The notes under the pieces: model-generated | Seen by the model: only the letters and a program-made list of their open reading frames with translations | Told to the model about the DNA's origin: nothing | Database searches by the model: none | In this document: positions 1-7,039 of the stretch, one piece after another | Layout of the letters: every line of letters starts with the position of its first letter | How positions within the stretch are numbered: position 1 is the first letter of the stretch | Source of the DNA: a virus | Length of the DNA stretch: 30,339 bases | Reading direction: 5' to 3' (one strand) | IMG/VR virus record: IMGVR_UViG_3300045454_000009 | Coordinates: 1-30,339 of that record | Translations under genes and position numbers: made by a program

Positions 1-1
1 T

Positions 2-358
2 GCGGTGGCGGCGCAACCGGCCCTGGCCCCGCTCATGGGCGAGATGATCAAGTGGGGCGCGCGCCGGTTCCGCGCTGGCCGTGAGCTTGAAGACATCATC
101 GACCGCACGATTGACCAGATCGTGGAGCAGGGCGCGCAACAGCCCCAAGGCGAGGCCGCCGCGCCACCCCCGGACAAGACGCCGGTCGAGGTGGCGCAAA
201 TCAACTTCCAGCGCGAGCAGGTCAAGCAGCAGGGCGAGAACCAGCGGGCGGCGATTGAGGCGCAAGTCCAGCAGGGCGACCAGGCCATCCGAGCGCAGGA
301 CAACGAGCTGAAGGTCATCATGGGTGGACGTGACCCGGTTCCACAGGTGAGCGTGTAG
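2..358 (+). CDS. Probable portal protein, C-terminal end (5' truncated by the window edge)
   Basis: The reading frame is open to the left edge, so this is most likely the last ~118 codons of a longer gene; a GTG at 5 is probably internal. The visible part begins with an amphipathic helical stretch (LMGEMIKWGARRFRAGRELE) and continues as a Gln/Glu-rich, coiled-coil-like tail with an alanine/proline break (AAAPPPDKTP). Portal proteins of P22/Bcep22-like podoviruses often end in this way, with a helical barrel followed by a Gln-rich tail, and a portal is expected just upstream of the structural genes. The assignment rests on tail style and position only, because the conserved portal core is outside the window. 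It could be another large head protein. Confidence 0.5.
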   Translation, partial: AVAAQPALAPLMGEMIKWGARRFRAGRELEDIIDRTIDQIVEQGAQQPQGEAAAPPPDKTPVEVAQINFQREQVKQQGENQRAAIEAQVQQGDQAIRAQDNELKVIMGGRDPVPQVSV

Positions 359-376
359 GGCAACGGAGAGAAGACG

Positions 377-691
377 ATGCAGGAAGCCACCACTCCAAGC
401 TTTGAACGCCTGTGCAAAGAGCATTTTGCCAAGTCACCCTGGTCCGCGCAAAGCACGTGGGAGGGCATGACCGAGCAAGGCCGCCAGATGTTCAGCTGGG
501 GCGTCCTGTCTGTCATCGTGGGAACGAAGGTGGACGTCTACGACCGAGACGCCGTCCGCGCCGCTGCGATTGAGCGGGTGCGGGACCTTGAGGCAGACGG
601 TTCGACCGCGACGGACGCGGAAATCGAAGCCGCGGTGGACTTCGCGATGGCCAACATCAGCCGCTGGCCCGCTCGACCGCTCGCCGCCTAG
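377..691 (+). CDS. Hypothetical phage protein, 104 aa
   Basis: I do not recognise a family. The start has a good Shine-Dalgarno (GGAGAGAAG) 3-5 nt before the ATG, and the gene follows the upstream stop by 18 nt, so it is probably co-transcribed with it. The product is small, acidic and apparently soluble, with no membrane segment or signal peptide. The centre contains a hydrophobic stretch (WGVLSVIVGTKVDVYDRDAV) and the C-terminal half reads as two helices. Position between the portal and the tail fibre suggests a minor structural or assembly role, but that is inference. Confidence 0.75.
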   Translation: MQEATTPSFERLCKEHFAKSPWSAQSTWEGMTEQGRQMFSWGVLSVIVGTKVDVYDRDAVRAAAIERVRDLEADGSTATDAEIEAAVDFAMANISRWPARPLAA

Positions 692-700
692 CGCGACGGG

Positions 701-728
701 CTGAGAACGCCAACAGACACGCGATTAT
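701..728 (+). promoter_or_regulatory. Phage-type promoter for the tail-fibre gene (predicted leaderless)
   Basis: A CTGAGA box at 701-706 is followed after 16 nt by GATTAT at 723-728, and the ATG of the fibre gene starts 6 nt later at 735. The same geometry occurs before the genes at 5328 and 6741. No Shine-Dalgarno precedes the ATG. The arrangement predicts transcription starting at or very near the A of the ATG. The boxes are read from the sequence; promoter function is inferred. Confidence 0.6.
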
Positions 729-734
729 GGCGTC

Positions 735-3608
735 ATGAGCCAACAAGGTCTGCGCCAAGCCAGCATCCGCGCTGTCACCGGGTCTGCGGAGACCTACGAG
801 GGCGATTGGCACCGGCTGTTCGACCTGGCCGACATTCCGGCCGGTCCGTTCAACGGGCGCATGCTGGCATGGATCAATATCAAGCTGTCGGCGGCCTACA
901 CGAACCTGGCGGAGGCGCAGCAATCGCTGGCTGACGCAAACGCCGCCTTCAATTTCGCGTCCATGGGCACGTTCGACGCCAGCACCTTCGACTACATCGT
1001 CACCGACGATAGCGAGCTGGCCGCTGTCATTGCGTTGGGTTCGGCGACGCTATCCGGCAAGCGCGTGGGCGTCATGGCGGGGACCTACACCACGCCTGAC
1101 TTCAACGGCCTGACGCCCGCCTCGACCTGTGAAATCGTAGGTGTGGGGACGCCGCGCTTTGAGCGGGCGATCATCCGTGCGTCGGGCAACCTGTCGTTTG
1201 ACGGGATCAAGTTCACGACCGCGCAATGGGATACGGCGAACGGCCCGTGCATCCGGCTTGGTCTTGAGATCGGCGACGTCACCCTGCGCAACTGCCAGCT
1301 ACGGGGCAACTGGGAAGGCGACATCGACTTCGCCTTCGATCCCACGGACCTGAGCGCGACGACCGCGAACGGGTTCTTCGTGGACAACCGCTACACGCAA
1401 TTTGCGGCGCTGTGGCCGACCGTCGATGGGTCGGGGACCATCACGGCCCTGGTGGCGTCGCGGCGGAACGTGGACCTGGCGGACGGCAACTACGCGGTCA
1501 TCTTCGATGGCAGCGCGGGCGGGGCGTCGGGTACGGGAGCGTCCGCGGACTTCGACGTCGTGAGCGGTGTCATCACGTCGATCAACAACCTTGTTGGCGG
1601 TTCTGGCTACGTCCAGTCGGGCGTCGGGCGCATCTGTAGCTGGACGGGCCAAGAGAAGGCCGGCGAATACTTCAAGTACGGCATCCAGGCCTACAACCCA
1701 GGCGGCGACGGCGGGCCGCCGAACATCACGGGGCAACTGACCATCGAGGACTGCACGTTCTCTCTGCTGGGCGAGGGCGTGAAGATCGGCGCATGGATGG
1801 CGAGCACGGGCCGCATGCAAATCCGCCGCAACACCTTCGATCTGATCTATCAGGACAGCGTATCCTTCGCCATCGGCCTCGCGCCGCCTGAGAACATCGA
1901 CGTCAGCTTCAATTTCCGAACCCGGCCGATCTTCTCCCCCGGCGATCCTGGCGACCCGCACGCGGACGTGGTGCAGGTCTTCGCCGACGACGACGTGACG
2001 ATCCCGTCACCGGAGATCACCGAAGGCCTGATCCCGATCGACATTTACGGTAACGTCGGGATCATCGGCGCCGCCCGCGGCCAGTTCCAGGGCGTCATGC
2101 TGACCGACATCCCGGCCGGCGATCCCGACACGGCCTTCACGGCGGGCGCGCTGGGCCTGGGTGTCACGGCGAACTTCTTCCTGATGAGGGGCCACGGCAA
2201 CGGTGTGTCATGCTCGGGCTCGCGCTGGCTGCCCTTCGCGGCGAATACGATCGTGGCCTGGGACACGGCCGAGAGTGGGAACACGATCGTCATCTCCAGC
2301 GACGCCTCGGTCTATCCGGGGACCATCGTCGCGAACAACATCAGCGAGGGCTATGCGGGCGCCTCGGACCCCGACAGCGACTTCCTGACCTGGCCGAACG
2401 TCACAGTGGATCGGGACGGCTCGCCGCTCAGCTATGCGACGGTCTTCGATGACCCCGACAGCCTGCCCGCGACGGTCGCGGCGGCGCAGACTGCCTACAC
2501 CCCCCTCGTGGCCTACGAAGGCAAGGGCGCGGTGGGACTCGTGGACTTCGCCGCCCAAACCATCGACCTGTCGCAGATGCCGACCATGACGTGGTTCCCG
2601 GTGGAAACGGGCGCGACGGTCGATACGGTTTACACGTCGGCAGCCTCTCGCATCCTGGGCGGGACGGCCAGTGTGACGATCACCCCGGGGACTGGCACGG
2701 AATGGCGTGTGGCCGACAACGAGGCTATGGACTCCAATCCGACGTCCTGGTCGTCGTCGGTGGCGACGGGCGATTATCGCGGCAAGTTCCTGCAACTGCG
2801 TCGGACGTCCAGCGCCAGCGGCTCCACGACGGTTTACGCAACCGCCGACCTCAACGGAACCGAGGCCAGCTTCTCGATCACCACGGCCAGCCTCGCCAGC
2901 TTCAGCGAGGTCAACAACGACAGCGCGGCTTACTCGGTTCGCACGGCGCCCACGCTGGAAAGCAGCCTGACGCGGTTCATTCTGGTGTTCCGCTATCGCG
3001 GGCCCACAACCCCGACGTCGAACATCCGCATCCTGGGCGGCGGAACCCCGGCGCAGTTCCAGATCTACAACCCGAGCGCCACGACCCTTCGGGGCCAACT
3101 CGGCAGTTCGACCATCTGGCAATATCGCGCCGATACGACGCCGGACGATGAGTGGCACACCCATTTCATCAAGGGCGACGTGCATCTTGGCGACACCGAC
3201 CTTTCGGCGCAGCAATGGTGGCTGGACGGGACGCTTCTCGGAAAAGTCGACCCGAGCGCCTTCGCCTCGGGATCGACCTTCACCACGGCGAACATCTTCT
3301 CCGGCGCGGGCCTCGGCATCTTTGCCGAAGGCGACGGGGCGTCCGTGGTCAACGGCGGCGACATGGCCTTCGTCTGGATGCATTGGGGCGACAACACGCT
3401 GACCATGCCGGATTTCAGCGACGCCGGCGTGCGCGACGGCTTCACGGCGGACAACATCAACCTGACGAACGGGTCGGGCGCGCTCGGCTACCAGCCGAAG
3501 ATTTTCCTCACCGGGGATGCGGCGGCCTGGAACGCAGGCCTATCGAACGGCGGCTCGCTCGGCGGCACGTTTACGAAGGGCGCGGGGACCTATATCGCCT
3601 CGACCTGA
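735..3608 (+). CDS. Tail fibre / receptor-binding protein with beta-helix-like middle and LamG-like C-terminus
   Basis: At 957 residues this is the largest rightward gene of the left part. Residues ~1-75 form a helical N-terminus that would anchor to the virion (repeated Ala/Gln-rich turns around LAEAQQSLADANAAFNF). From ~90 to ~560 short beta-strand/turn units resemble right-handed beta-helix phage spikes. About 600-720 looks like a small beta-sandwich. Residues ~730-957 resemble a concanavalin/LamG-type jelly-roll (FILVFRYRG, WWLDGTLLGKVD, IFLTGDAAAWNAG), common at the tips of phage fibres. It probably recognises or degrades a surface glycan. Chosen start: the ATG at 735, which sits exactly where the conserved promoter module predicts. 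Its 3' end overlaps the convergent PEP-CTERM gene by 38 bp. Confidence 0.75.
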   Translation: MSQQGLRQASIRAVTGSAETYEGDWHRLFDLADIPAGPFNGRMLAWINIKLSAAYTNLAEAQQSLADANAAFNFASMGTFDASTFDYIVTDDSELAAVIALGSATLSGKRVGVMAGTYTTPDFNGLTPASTCEIVGVGTPRFERAIIRASGNLSFDGIKFTTAQWDTANGPCIRLGLEIGDVTLRNCQLRGNWEGDIDFAFDPTDLSATTANGFFVDNRYTQFAALWPTVDGSGTITALVASRRNVDLADGNYAVIFDGSAGGASGTGASADFDVVSGVITSINNLVGGSGYVQSGVGRICSWTGQEKAGEYFKYGIQAYNPGGDGGPPNITGQLTIEDCTFSLLGEGVKIGAWMASTGRMQIRRNTFDLIYQDSVSFAIGLAPPENIDVSFNFRTRPIFSPGDPGDPHADVVQVFADDDVTIPSPEITEGLIPIDIYGNVGIIGAARGQFQGVMLTDIPAGDPDTAFTAGALGLGVTANFFLMRGHGNGVSCSGSRWLPFAANTIVAWDTAESGNTIVISSDASVYPGTIVANNISEGYAGASDPDSDFLTWPNVTVDRDGSPLSYATVFDDPDSLPATVAAAQTAYTPLVAYEGKGAVGLVDFAAQTIDLSQMPTMTWFPVETGATVDTVYTSAASRILGGTASVTITPGTGTEWRVADNEAMDSNPTSWSSSVATGDYRGKFLQLRRTSSASGSTTVYATADLNGTEASFSITTASLASFSEVNNDSAAYSVRTAPTLESSLTRFILVFRYRGPTTPTSNIRILGGGTPAQFQIYNPSATTLRGQLGSSTIWQYRADTTPDDEWHTHFIKGDVHLGDTDLSAQQWWLDGTLLGKVDPSAFASGSTFTTANIFSGAGLGIFAEGDGASVVNGGDMAFVWMHWGDNTLTMPDFSDAGVRDGFTADNINLTNGSGALGYQPKIFLTGDAAAWNAGLSNGGSLGGTFTKGAGTYIAST

Positions 3609-4116
3609 CCATGGCGCCCGCGCCGAAGAACCCGCCGATCAGCATGGCCCACGTCGAGGGCTCTGGGAGAACGCGCGGAATTTCCGTGACGCGGACGTGG
3701 TAGCTCACGCCGGATGGCTGATCGAAGAAGAACGCAAGATAGGCGTCAATGTCGTCGAAGCTGTAGTAGGTCGTAAGGCCGCGATCCGTGTGGCGGGTCC
3801 TGGCCCCAAACACCTTGAAGTGCGCGCCGTCAATTCGGCGCATGTGGTCGAAGCCAAAGAAGTCAAAGTCGTTGGCGTCGATCAGTGTTGGCCCGCGATA
3901 GGTGTAGTAAGCCCCCTGCGAATTGTGCCCCCGGTCCACTTGGATAGGGCGCTCGCCGAATGACGTCTCCAAAAGGTAGTGCTGGCGGTTGTCAGCGTCG
4001 AAGGTGAAGACCAGAACGTCGTCCGACGTGAAGCCGCTCTGGTCCAGAATGACGGCGGCGCTGGCGGGCGCGGCGCACATGACCGCAGCCCCCAACGCAG
4101 CGATGAAACGTCGCAT
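3571..4116 (-). CDS. Secreted PEP-CTERM (PEPxxWA-type) sorted protein
   Basis: The 181-residue product has a classic signal peptide (MRRF then a hydrophobic core, cleavage likely after PASA at residue 20). It ends with a PEP-CTERM sorting tail: PEPSTWAMLIGGFFGAGAMV at 151-170, then an Arg-rich end (RSRR). In known PEP-CTERM systems a host exosortase processes this tail so that the mature protein is exported, usually in bacteria that make exopolysaccharide. The mature domain is unrecognised, ~130 residues, rich in Asp/Phe/Tyr. The start at 4116 is preceded by GGAGGG at good spacing; an upstream in-frame ATG at 4146 is less likely. It lies on the strand opposite to the virion genes, so it is probably cargo (a moron) that alters the lysogen's surface. 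The PEP-CTERM identification is firm; the role is inferred. Confidence 0.85.
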   Translation of the reverse strand: MRRFIAALGAAVMCAAPASAAVILDQSGFTSDDVLVFTFDADNRQHYLLETSFGERPIQVDRGHNSQGAYYTYRGPTLIDANDFDFFGFDHMRRIDGAHFKVFGARTRHTDRGLTTYYSFDDIDAYLAFFFDQPSGVSYHVRVTEIPRVLPEPSTWAMLIGGFFGAGAMVRSRRYRSPRPS

Positions 4117-4157
4117 GGCTTGCCCTCCACAAGGGGGCGCAGCCAACTCCCGCTGAC

Positions 4158-4172
4158 GGGTTGCGTCAACCC
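4158..4172. repeat. Perfect inverted repeat upstream of the PEP-CTERM gene
   Basis: GGGTTG and CAACCC flank a 3-nt spacer. The element lies in the 78-nt gap between the stop of the leftward membrane-protein gene (4195) and the start of the PEP-CTERM gene (4116). It could be an operator, or a weak attenuator within the leftward transcript; no T-tract follows on either strand. Confidence 0.5.
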
Positions 4173-4194
4173 GCTACACGCGCGAGGCGAGAAT

Positions 4195-4482
4195 TCAGCC
4201 CGGCTTGCGCAAGGCGGAGAGGTCAGGCGCGCCGAATATCAGCCAGCCGATCAGGCCGATTAGGGCGGCGATGATGAAGAACGCGGTCATCAGGAGCGCG
4301 TCATCAAAGCCCTTGGCGTCGGTGTCGAGGATCGGGCGCCGCTCGCCTTCGAGAGTTGGACGGTCGTGGGCGTCACAGATCGCAGCGGCGCGGGCCTCTT
4401 CGGCGGTCTCGCCTTCGCCGTAGCCCTTGAGGCCGTCGCGGGCCTTGTGAGTCGCACGGTAGAGTTTTGGTTTGGTCTTCAT
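4195..4482 (-). CDS. Small membrane-anchored protein, 95 aa
   Basis: No family is recognised. The N-terminal ~60 residues are hydrophilic and charged (KLYRATHKARDGLKGYGEGE, then an alanine-rich helix). The C-terminus carries one clear membrane segment (LLMTAFFIIAALIGLIGWLI) followed by a short polar tail. The start at 4482 is preceded by GAGGG about 8 nt upstream; an in-frame ATG further upstream (4527) would run through the operator palindromes. It is the first leftward gene of the cargo block, 78 nt before the PEP-CTERM gene, and probably co-transcribed with it. It faces the ribbon-helix-helix gene across the shared regulatory gap. Confidence 0.75.
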   Translation of the reverse strand: MKTKPKLYRATHKARDGLKGYGEGETAEEARAAAICDAHDRPTLEGERRPILDTDAKGFDDALLMTAFFIIAALIGLIGWLIFGAPDLSALRKPG

Positions 4483-4497
4483 AGGCGGCCCTCTTTT

Positions 4498-4590
4498 CGT
4501 ATCTACGATTGAGCCGGTAACGTACATATGCTATCCCGTCAATAACGTGCATACGAAATAGGTGAGCGTTGACGGATATTCGTACATACG
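4498..4590. promoter_or_regulatory. Operator array: four CGTA-type palindromes between divergent genes
   Basis: Four 10-bp near-palindromes occur at 4498-4507 (CGTATCTACG), 4521-4530 (CGTACATATG), 4546-4555 (CGTGCATACG) and 4581-4590 (CGTACATACG). Three lie between the leftward start at 4482 and the rightward TTG start at 4569; the fourth is just inside the RHH frame. Arrays of short palindromes beside a small ribbon-helix-helix gene are typical autoregulatory operators, so the RHH product at 4569 is the likely ligand. The repeats are seen directly; the protein partner is inferred. Confidence 0.6.
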
Positions 4591-4778
4591 GCAAGGCCAC
4601 GGTGATGGGCCGCAAGAAGAAGTACGACGTGCGGATTACGCTTCCGCTCTCGGCCGAAATGGCGGCTCGACTTGACGCTGCCTTGAAGGCGAAAGAGGCG
4701 AGGGTGGACTACGTCCGCGACGCGATTGACGAGAAGCTGGCGCGGGACGAGGCGCAGCAGCGGAAGGTGGGGCGGTGA
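4569..4778 (+). CDS. Ribbon-helix-helix (CopG/Arc-like) DNA-binding protein
   Basis: The 69-residue product fits an RHH fold: a basic N-terminus (GRKKKY), a short strand VRITLPL at ~21-27, helix A at ~29-42 (EMAARLDAALKAK) and helix B at ~46-60 (VDYVRDAIDEKLARD). RHH proteins bind DNA as dimers through the strand and usually repress their own promoter. The TTG start at 4569 has AGGTGAG just upstream. An ATG at 4605 would give 57 residues, keep the whole RHH core and leave all four palindromes upstream of the gene, but its ribosome site is weak. The stop overlaps the next gene (GTGA), suggesting coupling. Helix B closely matches the C-terminus of that next protein. Confidence 0.75.
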   Translation: MTDIRTYGKATVMGRKKKYDVRITLPLSAEMAARLDAALKAKEARVDYVRDAIDEKLARDEAQQRKVGR

Positions 4779-5281
4779 CGGCGCCCGCACGGCTAACCGC
4801 TACCGAGTGCGTCTACGTCTTAGGCGTCGAGGGCGGCCCCTGCAAAGTGGGCCGCTCGGTCGAGCCGGAGGAGCGCGCTAGGCAGTTGCAGATCAAGTAC
4901 GGGTCCCGGTTCATTCTGCTGGGCGTCTCGCGTATGGCCCAAGTGAAGGCGATCTCAGCCGAGCGATATGCGCACTGGCTGCTGAGAGATCGGCACCTGT
5001 CGGGCGAATGGTTTGACGCGACACGCGAGGAAGCTCTCGCCGCCGTCAACAAGGCGCTGACTGACGAGATGGACCCGGAATACGTGCTCCCCTCGCTGGA
5101 CGAGATCGCGCTATCAGACGGCATGGCAGAGCGGATCGAGACTCGGTTCCCAAGAGGCACCCGCGAGCGGCTGCGAAAAGTCTTGGGCAGTACCGGGCAC
5201 GCGCAGTTCATCCGCGACGCCATCGAAGAGAAGTTGGCCCGCGAGGAAGCCACCCAAAGGGCCACTCCTGACGCTGAGTAG
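4775..5281 (+). CDS. T5orf172/GIY-YIG-like domain protein with C-terminal RHH-like segment
   Basis: The 168-residue product begins with a domain like the T5orf172 branch of the GIY-YIG superfamily: a strand VYVLGV at 13-18, KVGRS at 24-28 (Arg27), R/Q-rich helix to ~40, then Glu63, His67 and GEWF at 77-80. These positions match conserved ones in the family. After a linker (~100-115) the C-terminus (FIRDAIEEKLAREEATQR, 145-162) nearly duplicates helix B of the preceding RHH protein. This suggests a nuclease-like domain tethered to a DNA-binding or dimerisation module. GTG start overlaps the upstream stop (GTGA) and is preceded by GGAAGG/GGTGGGG. Catalytic activity is not certain from sequence alone. 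Confidence 0.7.
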   Translation: MTAPARLTATECVYVLGVEGGPCKVGRSVEPEERARQLQIKYGSRFILLGVSRMAQVKAISAERYAHWLLRDRHLSGEWFDATREEALAAVNKALTDEMDPEYVLPSLDEIALSDGMAERIETRFPRGTRERLRKVLGSTGHAQFIRDAIEEKLAREEATQRATPDAE

Positions 5282-5293
5282 CGACGCACCCCG

Positions 5294-5321
5294 CTGAGAA
5301 CGCGCAAGGCGGACCGATACT
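5294..5321 (+). promoter_or_regulatory. Phage-type promoter for the second fibre gene (predicted leaderless)
   Basis: CTGAGA at 5294-5299, 16 nt, GATACT at 5316-5321, then 6 nt to the ATG at 5328: the same geometry as at 701-735. The first ten bases (CTGAGAACGC) are identical to that site. No Shine-Dalgarno precedes the ATG. Confidence 0.6.
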
Positions 5322-5327
5322 CCGCCC

Positions 5328-5996
5328 ATGGCCGATAAGGACTATTCCCAGCTCACGTCGCTCGGATCGTTCACAGCGACGGACCTTTTCGCGGCCTACC
5401 CGACAGGCGGCCCGCTGAAAAAGGTGACCTACGCCGACTTTACGGCGGCGGTCGCGTCCTCGATCTCGTCGACCTACCTGACCGTCGCCAGCAATCTGAG
5501 TGATCTGGCCAGTGCGTCCTCGGCCCGCGCCAATCTGGGCCTGGGGTCGGCGGCGGTCCTGGCTGCGTCTGCGGTCTTTCAGGTGGCCAACAACGGGTCG
5601 GAGGTCGCCAACGCGACCACGTTCCGCACGAACATCGGGGCTGCGGCCTCGAATGCACCCACAATCACCGGGGGCATGACGTTCTCAGGGTCGACCACGG
5701 CGAACGTCCAGGCGGTGGCGTCCACTTCCATCGACGTAAGCGTGGCGGAGTGGTTCACCAAGTCGATCAGCGGCAACACCACCTTCACCTTCGACAATCC
5801 GACCGCGTCAAAGGGGATGGGATTCATCCTTGAGCTGACGATCAGTTCAAGCGCGGTTCCGACCTGGCCAGCCAGTGTCGATTGGGCCGGGGGCTCTGCG
5901 CCCTCGCTTGGGGACGGTAAGCACGTCCTCGGCTTCATCACCTTCGACGGCGGAACCAACTGGCTGGGCTTCCTAGGGGGCCGTGCGTTCTCGTGA
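5328..5996 (+). CDS. Tail fibre / virion appendage protein with repeat segment
   Basis: The 222-residue product starts with a short N-terminal module (YSQLTSLGSFTATDLFAAYP). A shaft-like stretch follows with the fibre-type repeat phrases NLSDLASASSARANLGLGSA and ATTFRTNIGAAAS, common in collar and shaft regions of trimeric phage fibres. The C-terminal ~100 residues are beta-rich and end in FITFDGGTNWLGFLGGRAFS, resembling small phage tip domains. The stop overlaps the GTG of the glycine-rich adhesin gene (GTGA), so the two are translationally coupled and probably form one appendage. Its promoter predicts a leaderless mRNA. Confidence 0.75.
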   Translation: MADKDYSQLTSLGSFTATDLFAAYPTGGPLKKVTYADFTAAVASSISSTYLTVASNLSDLASASSARANLGLGSAAVLAASAVFQVANNGSEVANATTFRTNIGAAASNAPTITGGMTFSGSTTANVQAVASTSIDVSVAEWFTKSISGNTTFTFDNPTASKGMGFILELTISSSAVPTWPASVDWAGGSAPSLGDGKHVLGFITFDGGTNWLGFLGGRAFS

Positions 5997-6703
5997 GCGT
6001 CCTTCGTCTTCTCGCGCTGTTCAGCGGACTGCTACAGGTCGATTACCTTGTGGTGGCAGGTGGCGGCGGCGGGGGCACAGCCGTTCCGCTAAGCCTCGGT
6101 GAGGGCGGCGGTGGCGGGGCGGGTGGCCTCAAGACCGGACCCGCAGGCCTAGCGCGCGGCAACATCTACGCCATCACGGTCGGGGCCGGAGGCGCAATCC
6201 AGAACAACGGTGGCGCCAGCGCGATTGCGGGCGTCGTCAGCACGACCGGCGGCGGCGCGGGGGGAACTCCACCAGACGACGGCGAGGCGGGCGGATCGGG
6301 CGGCGGTGGCGCGAACGGTGCGGTGACCACGGGCGGCGCGGGCGTGCCCGGCGAGGGCTATGACGGCGGTGCGGGGCCGGGTGGTGGTGGTGGTGCTGGC
6401 GGGGCAGCGCCGGGCGCCCCATCCCTGGCGGGTGGCGTGGGTGTGGCCAGTTCCATTTCAGGGTCCAGTGTCACCTATGCAGTCGGCGGCGCGGGTGCAG
6501 GCGGTTCGGCGTCCGCGACACCGGGGTCAGGCGGGAATGGCGGGGTCGGAGGCGACGAATACGCGGGGTCTGCCGGCCAGGACGGCATCGTCATCATCCG
6601 CTACCTCGGAGCGCAGAAGGCGACGGGCGGCACGATCACGTCGTCTGGTGGGTACACCATCCACACGTTCACCTCGGACGGCAATTTCGAGGTCACGGGC
6701 TAA
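5993..6703 (+). CDS. Glycine-rich phage tail adhesin
   Basis: The 236-residue protein is dominated by long glycine-rich runs. It has the signature YLVVAGGGGGG near the N-terminus and a C-terminal cap DGIVIIRYLG plus GGYTIHTFTSDGNFEVTG. These flanking elements are characteristic of Gly-rich phage adhesins, where polyglycine type II helices form a receptor-binding tip. It begins at a GTG that overlaps the stop of the upstream fibre gene. The N-terminus is hydrophobic (VLRLLALFSGLLQ) but lacks a convincing signal-peptide cleavage site; it may instead pack on the fibre. Confidence 0.8.
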   Translation: MSVLRLLALFSGLLQVDYLVVAGGGGGGTAVPLSLGEGGGGGAGGLKTGPAGLARGNIYAITVGAGGAIQNNGGASAIAGVVSTTGGGAGGTPPDDGEAGGSGGGGANGAVTTGGAGVPGEGYDGGAGPGGGGGAGGAAPGAPSLAGGVGVASSISGSSVTYAVGGAGAGGSASATPGSGGNGGVGGDEYAGSAGQDGIVIIRYLGAQKATGGTITSSGGYTIHTFTSDGNFEVTG

Positions 6704-6706
6704 CTG

Positions 6707-6734
6707 CTGAGTAGGGCGAAAGGACCGCTATCGT
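6707..6734 (+). promoter_or_regulatory. Phage-type promoter for the 79-aa gene (predicted leaderless)
   Basis: CTGAGT at 6707-6712, 16 nt, TATCGT at 6729-6734, then 6 nt to the ATG at 6741. It has the same spacing as the modules at 701 and 5294, although the boxes differ at several bases. No Shine-Dalgarno is present before the ATG. Confidence 0.5.
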
Positions 6735-6740
6735 CTCGCC

Positions 6741-6980
6741 ATGGACCGCTCACCATACCTGACGCAGGCCCTCCAGAGCATGAGCGCGGCCCCGGCCCCG
6801 CAATCGGCTCCCGGCCTCGACCCGCAAGCCATCGCAGCGGCGGTGCGCAAGCGTGACCAGTGGAAGGCCGCCAACCCCGGCCAGAGCTACACGGCGCACA
6901 GCATGGGGCAGGCCGGTCAGTCCCTCATGGCCGCCCCCGGACGTATGGTTGACGGCTTCAAGGGCATGTTTGGGCGCTGA
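6741..6980 (+). CDS. Small hypothetical phage protein, 79 aa
   Basis: Unrecognised. The sequence has an Ala/Pro/Ser-rich N-terminal half and a basic central helix (AIAAAVRKRDQWKAANPGQS), ending in a Gly/Met-rich tail (GRMVDGFKGMFGR). There is no membrane segment. It stands alone between two copies of the promoter module and has no ribosome-binding site, so it is probably leaderless. Small basic proteins at this place in podovirus genomes are often minor head or assembly factors, but I have no domain evidence. Confidence 0.7.
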   Translation: MDRSPYLTQALQSMSAAPAPQSAPGLDPQAIAAAVRKRDQWKAANPGQSYTAHSMGQAGQSLMAAPGRMVDGFKGMFGR

Positions 6981-6994
6981 CCAACGGCGCGAAC

Positions 6995-7022
6995 CTGAGA
7001 AACCCTCTCCCGGCCTGATCAT
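6995..7022 (+). promoter_or_regulatory. Phage-type promoter upstream of the capsid operon
   Basis: CTGAGA at 6995-7000, 16 nt, GATCAT at 7017-7022. By the geometry of the other modules, transcription would begin near 7029. That gives an 11-nt leader that is little more than a Shine-Dalgarno (AGGAGAG) before the ATG at 7040. The stretch AACCTGAGAAACCC is shared exactly with the module at 10029. Confidence 0.55.
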
Positions 7023-7039
7023 GGGGTCAGGAGAGCTAT

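Noticed and set aside
2208-3383. Leftward open frame (391 codons) opposite the fibre gene
   Set aside because: It has a low-complexity Arg/Gly/Val-rich translation with no recognisable motif and lies wholly inside the fibre gene.
6060-6420. Direct GGCGGN repeats as a CRISPR or DNA repeat array
   Set aside because: They are codons of the glycine runs in the adhesin, with no regular repeat-spacer structure.
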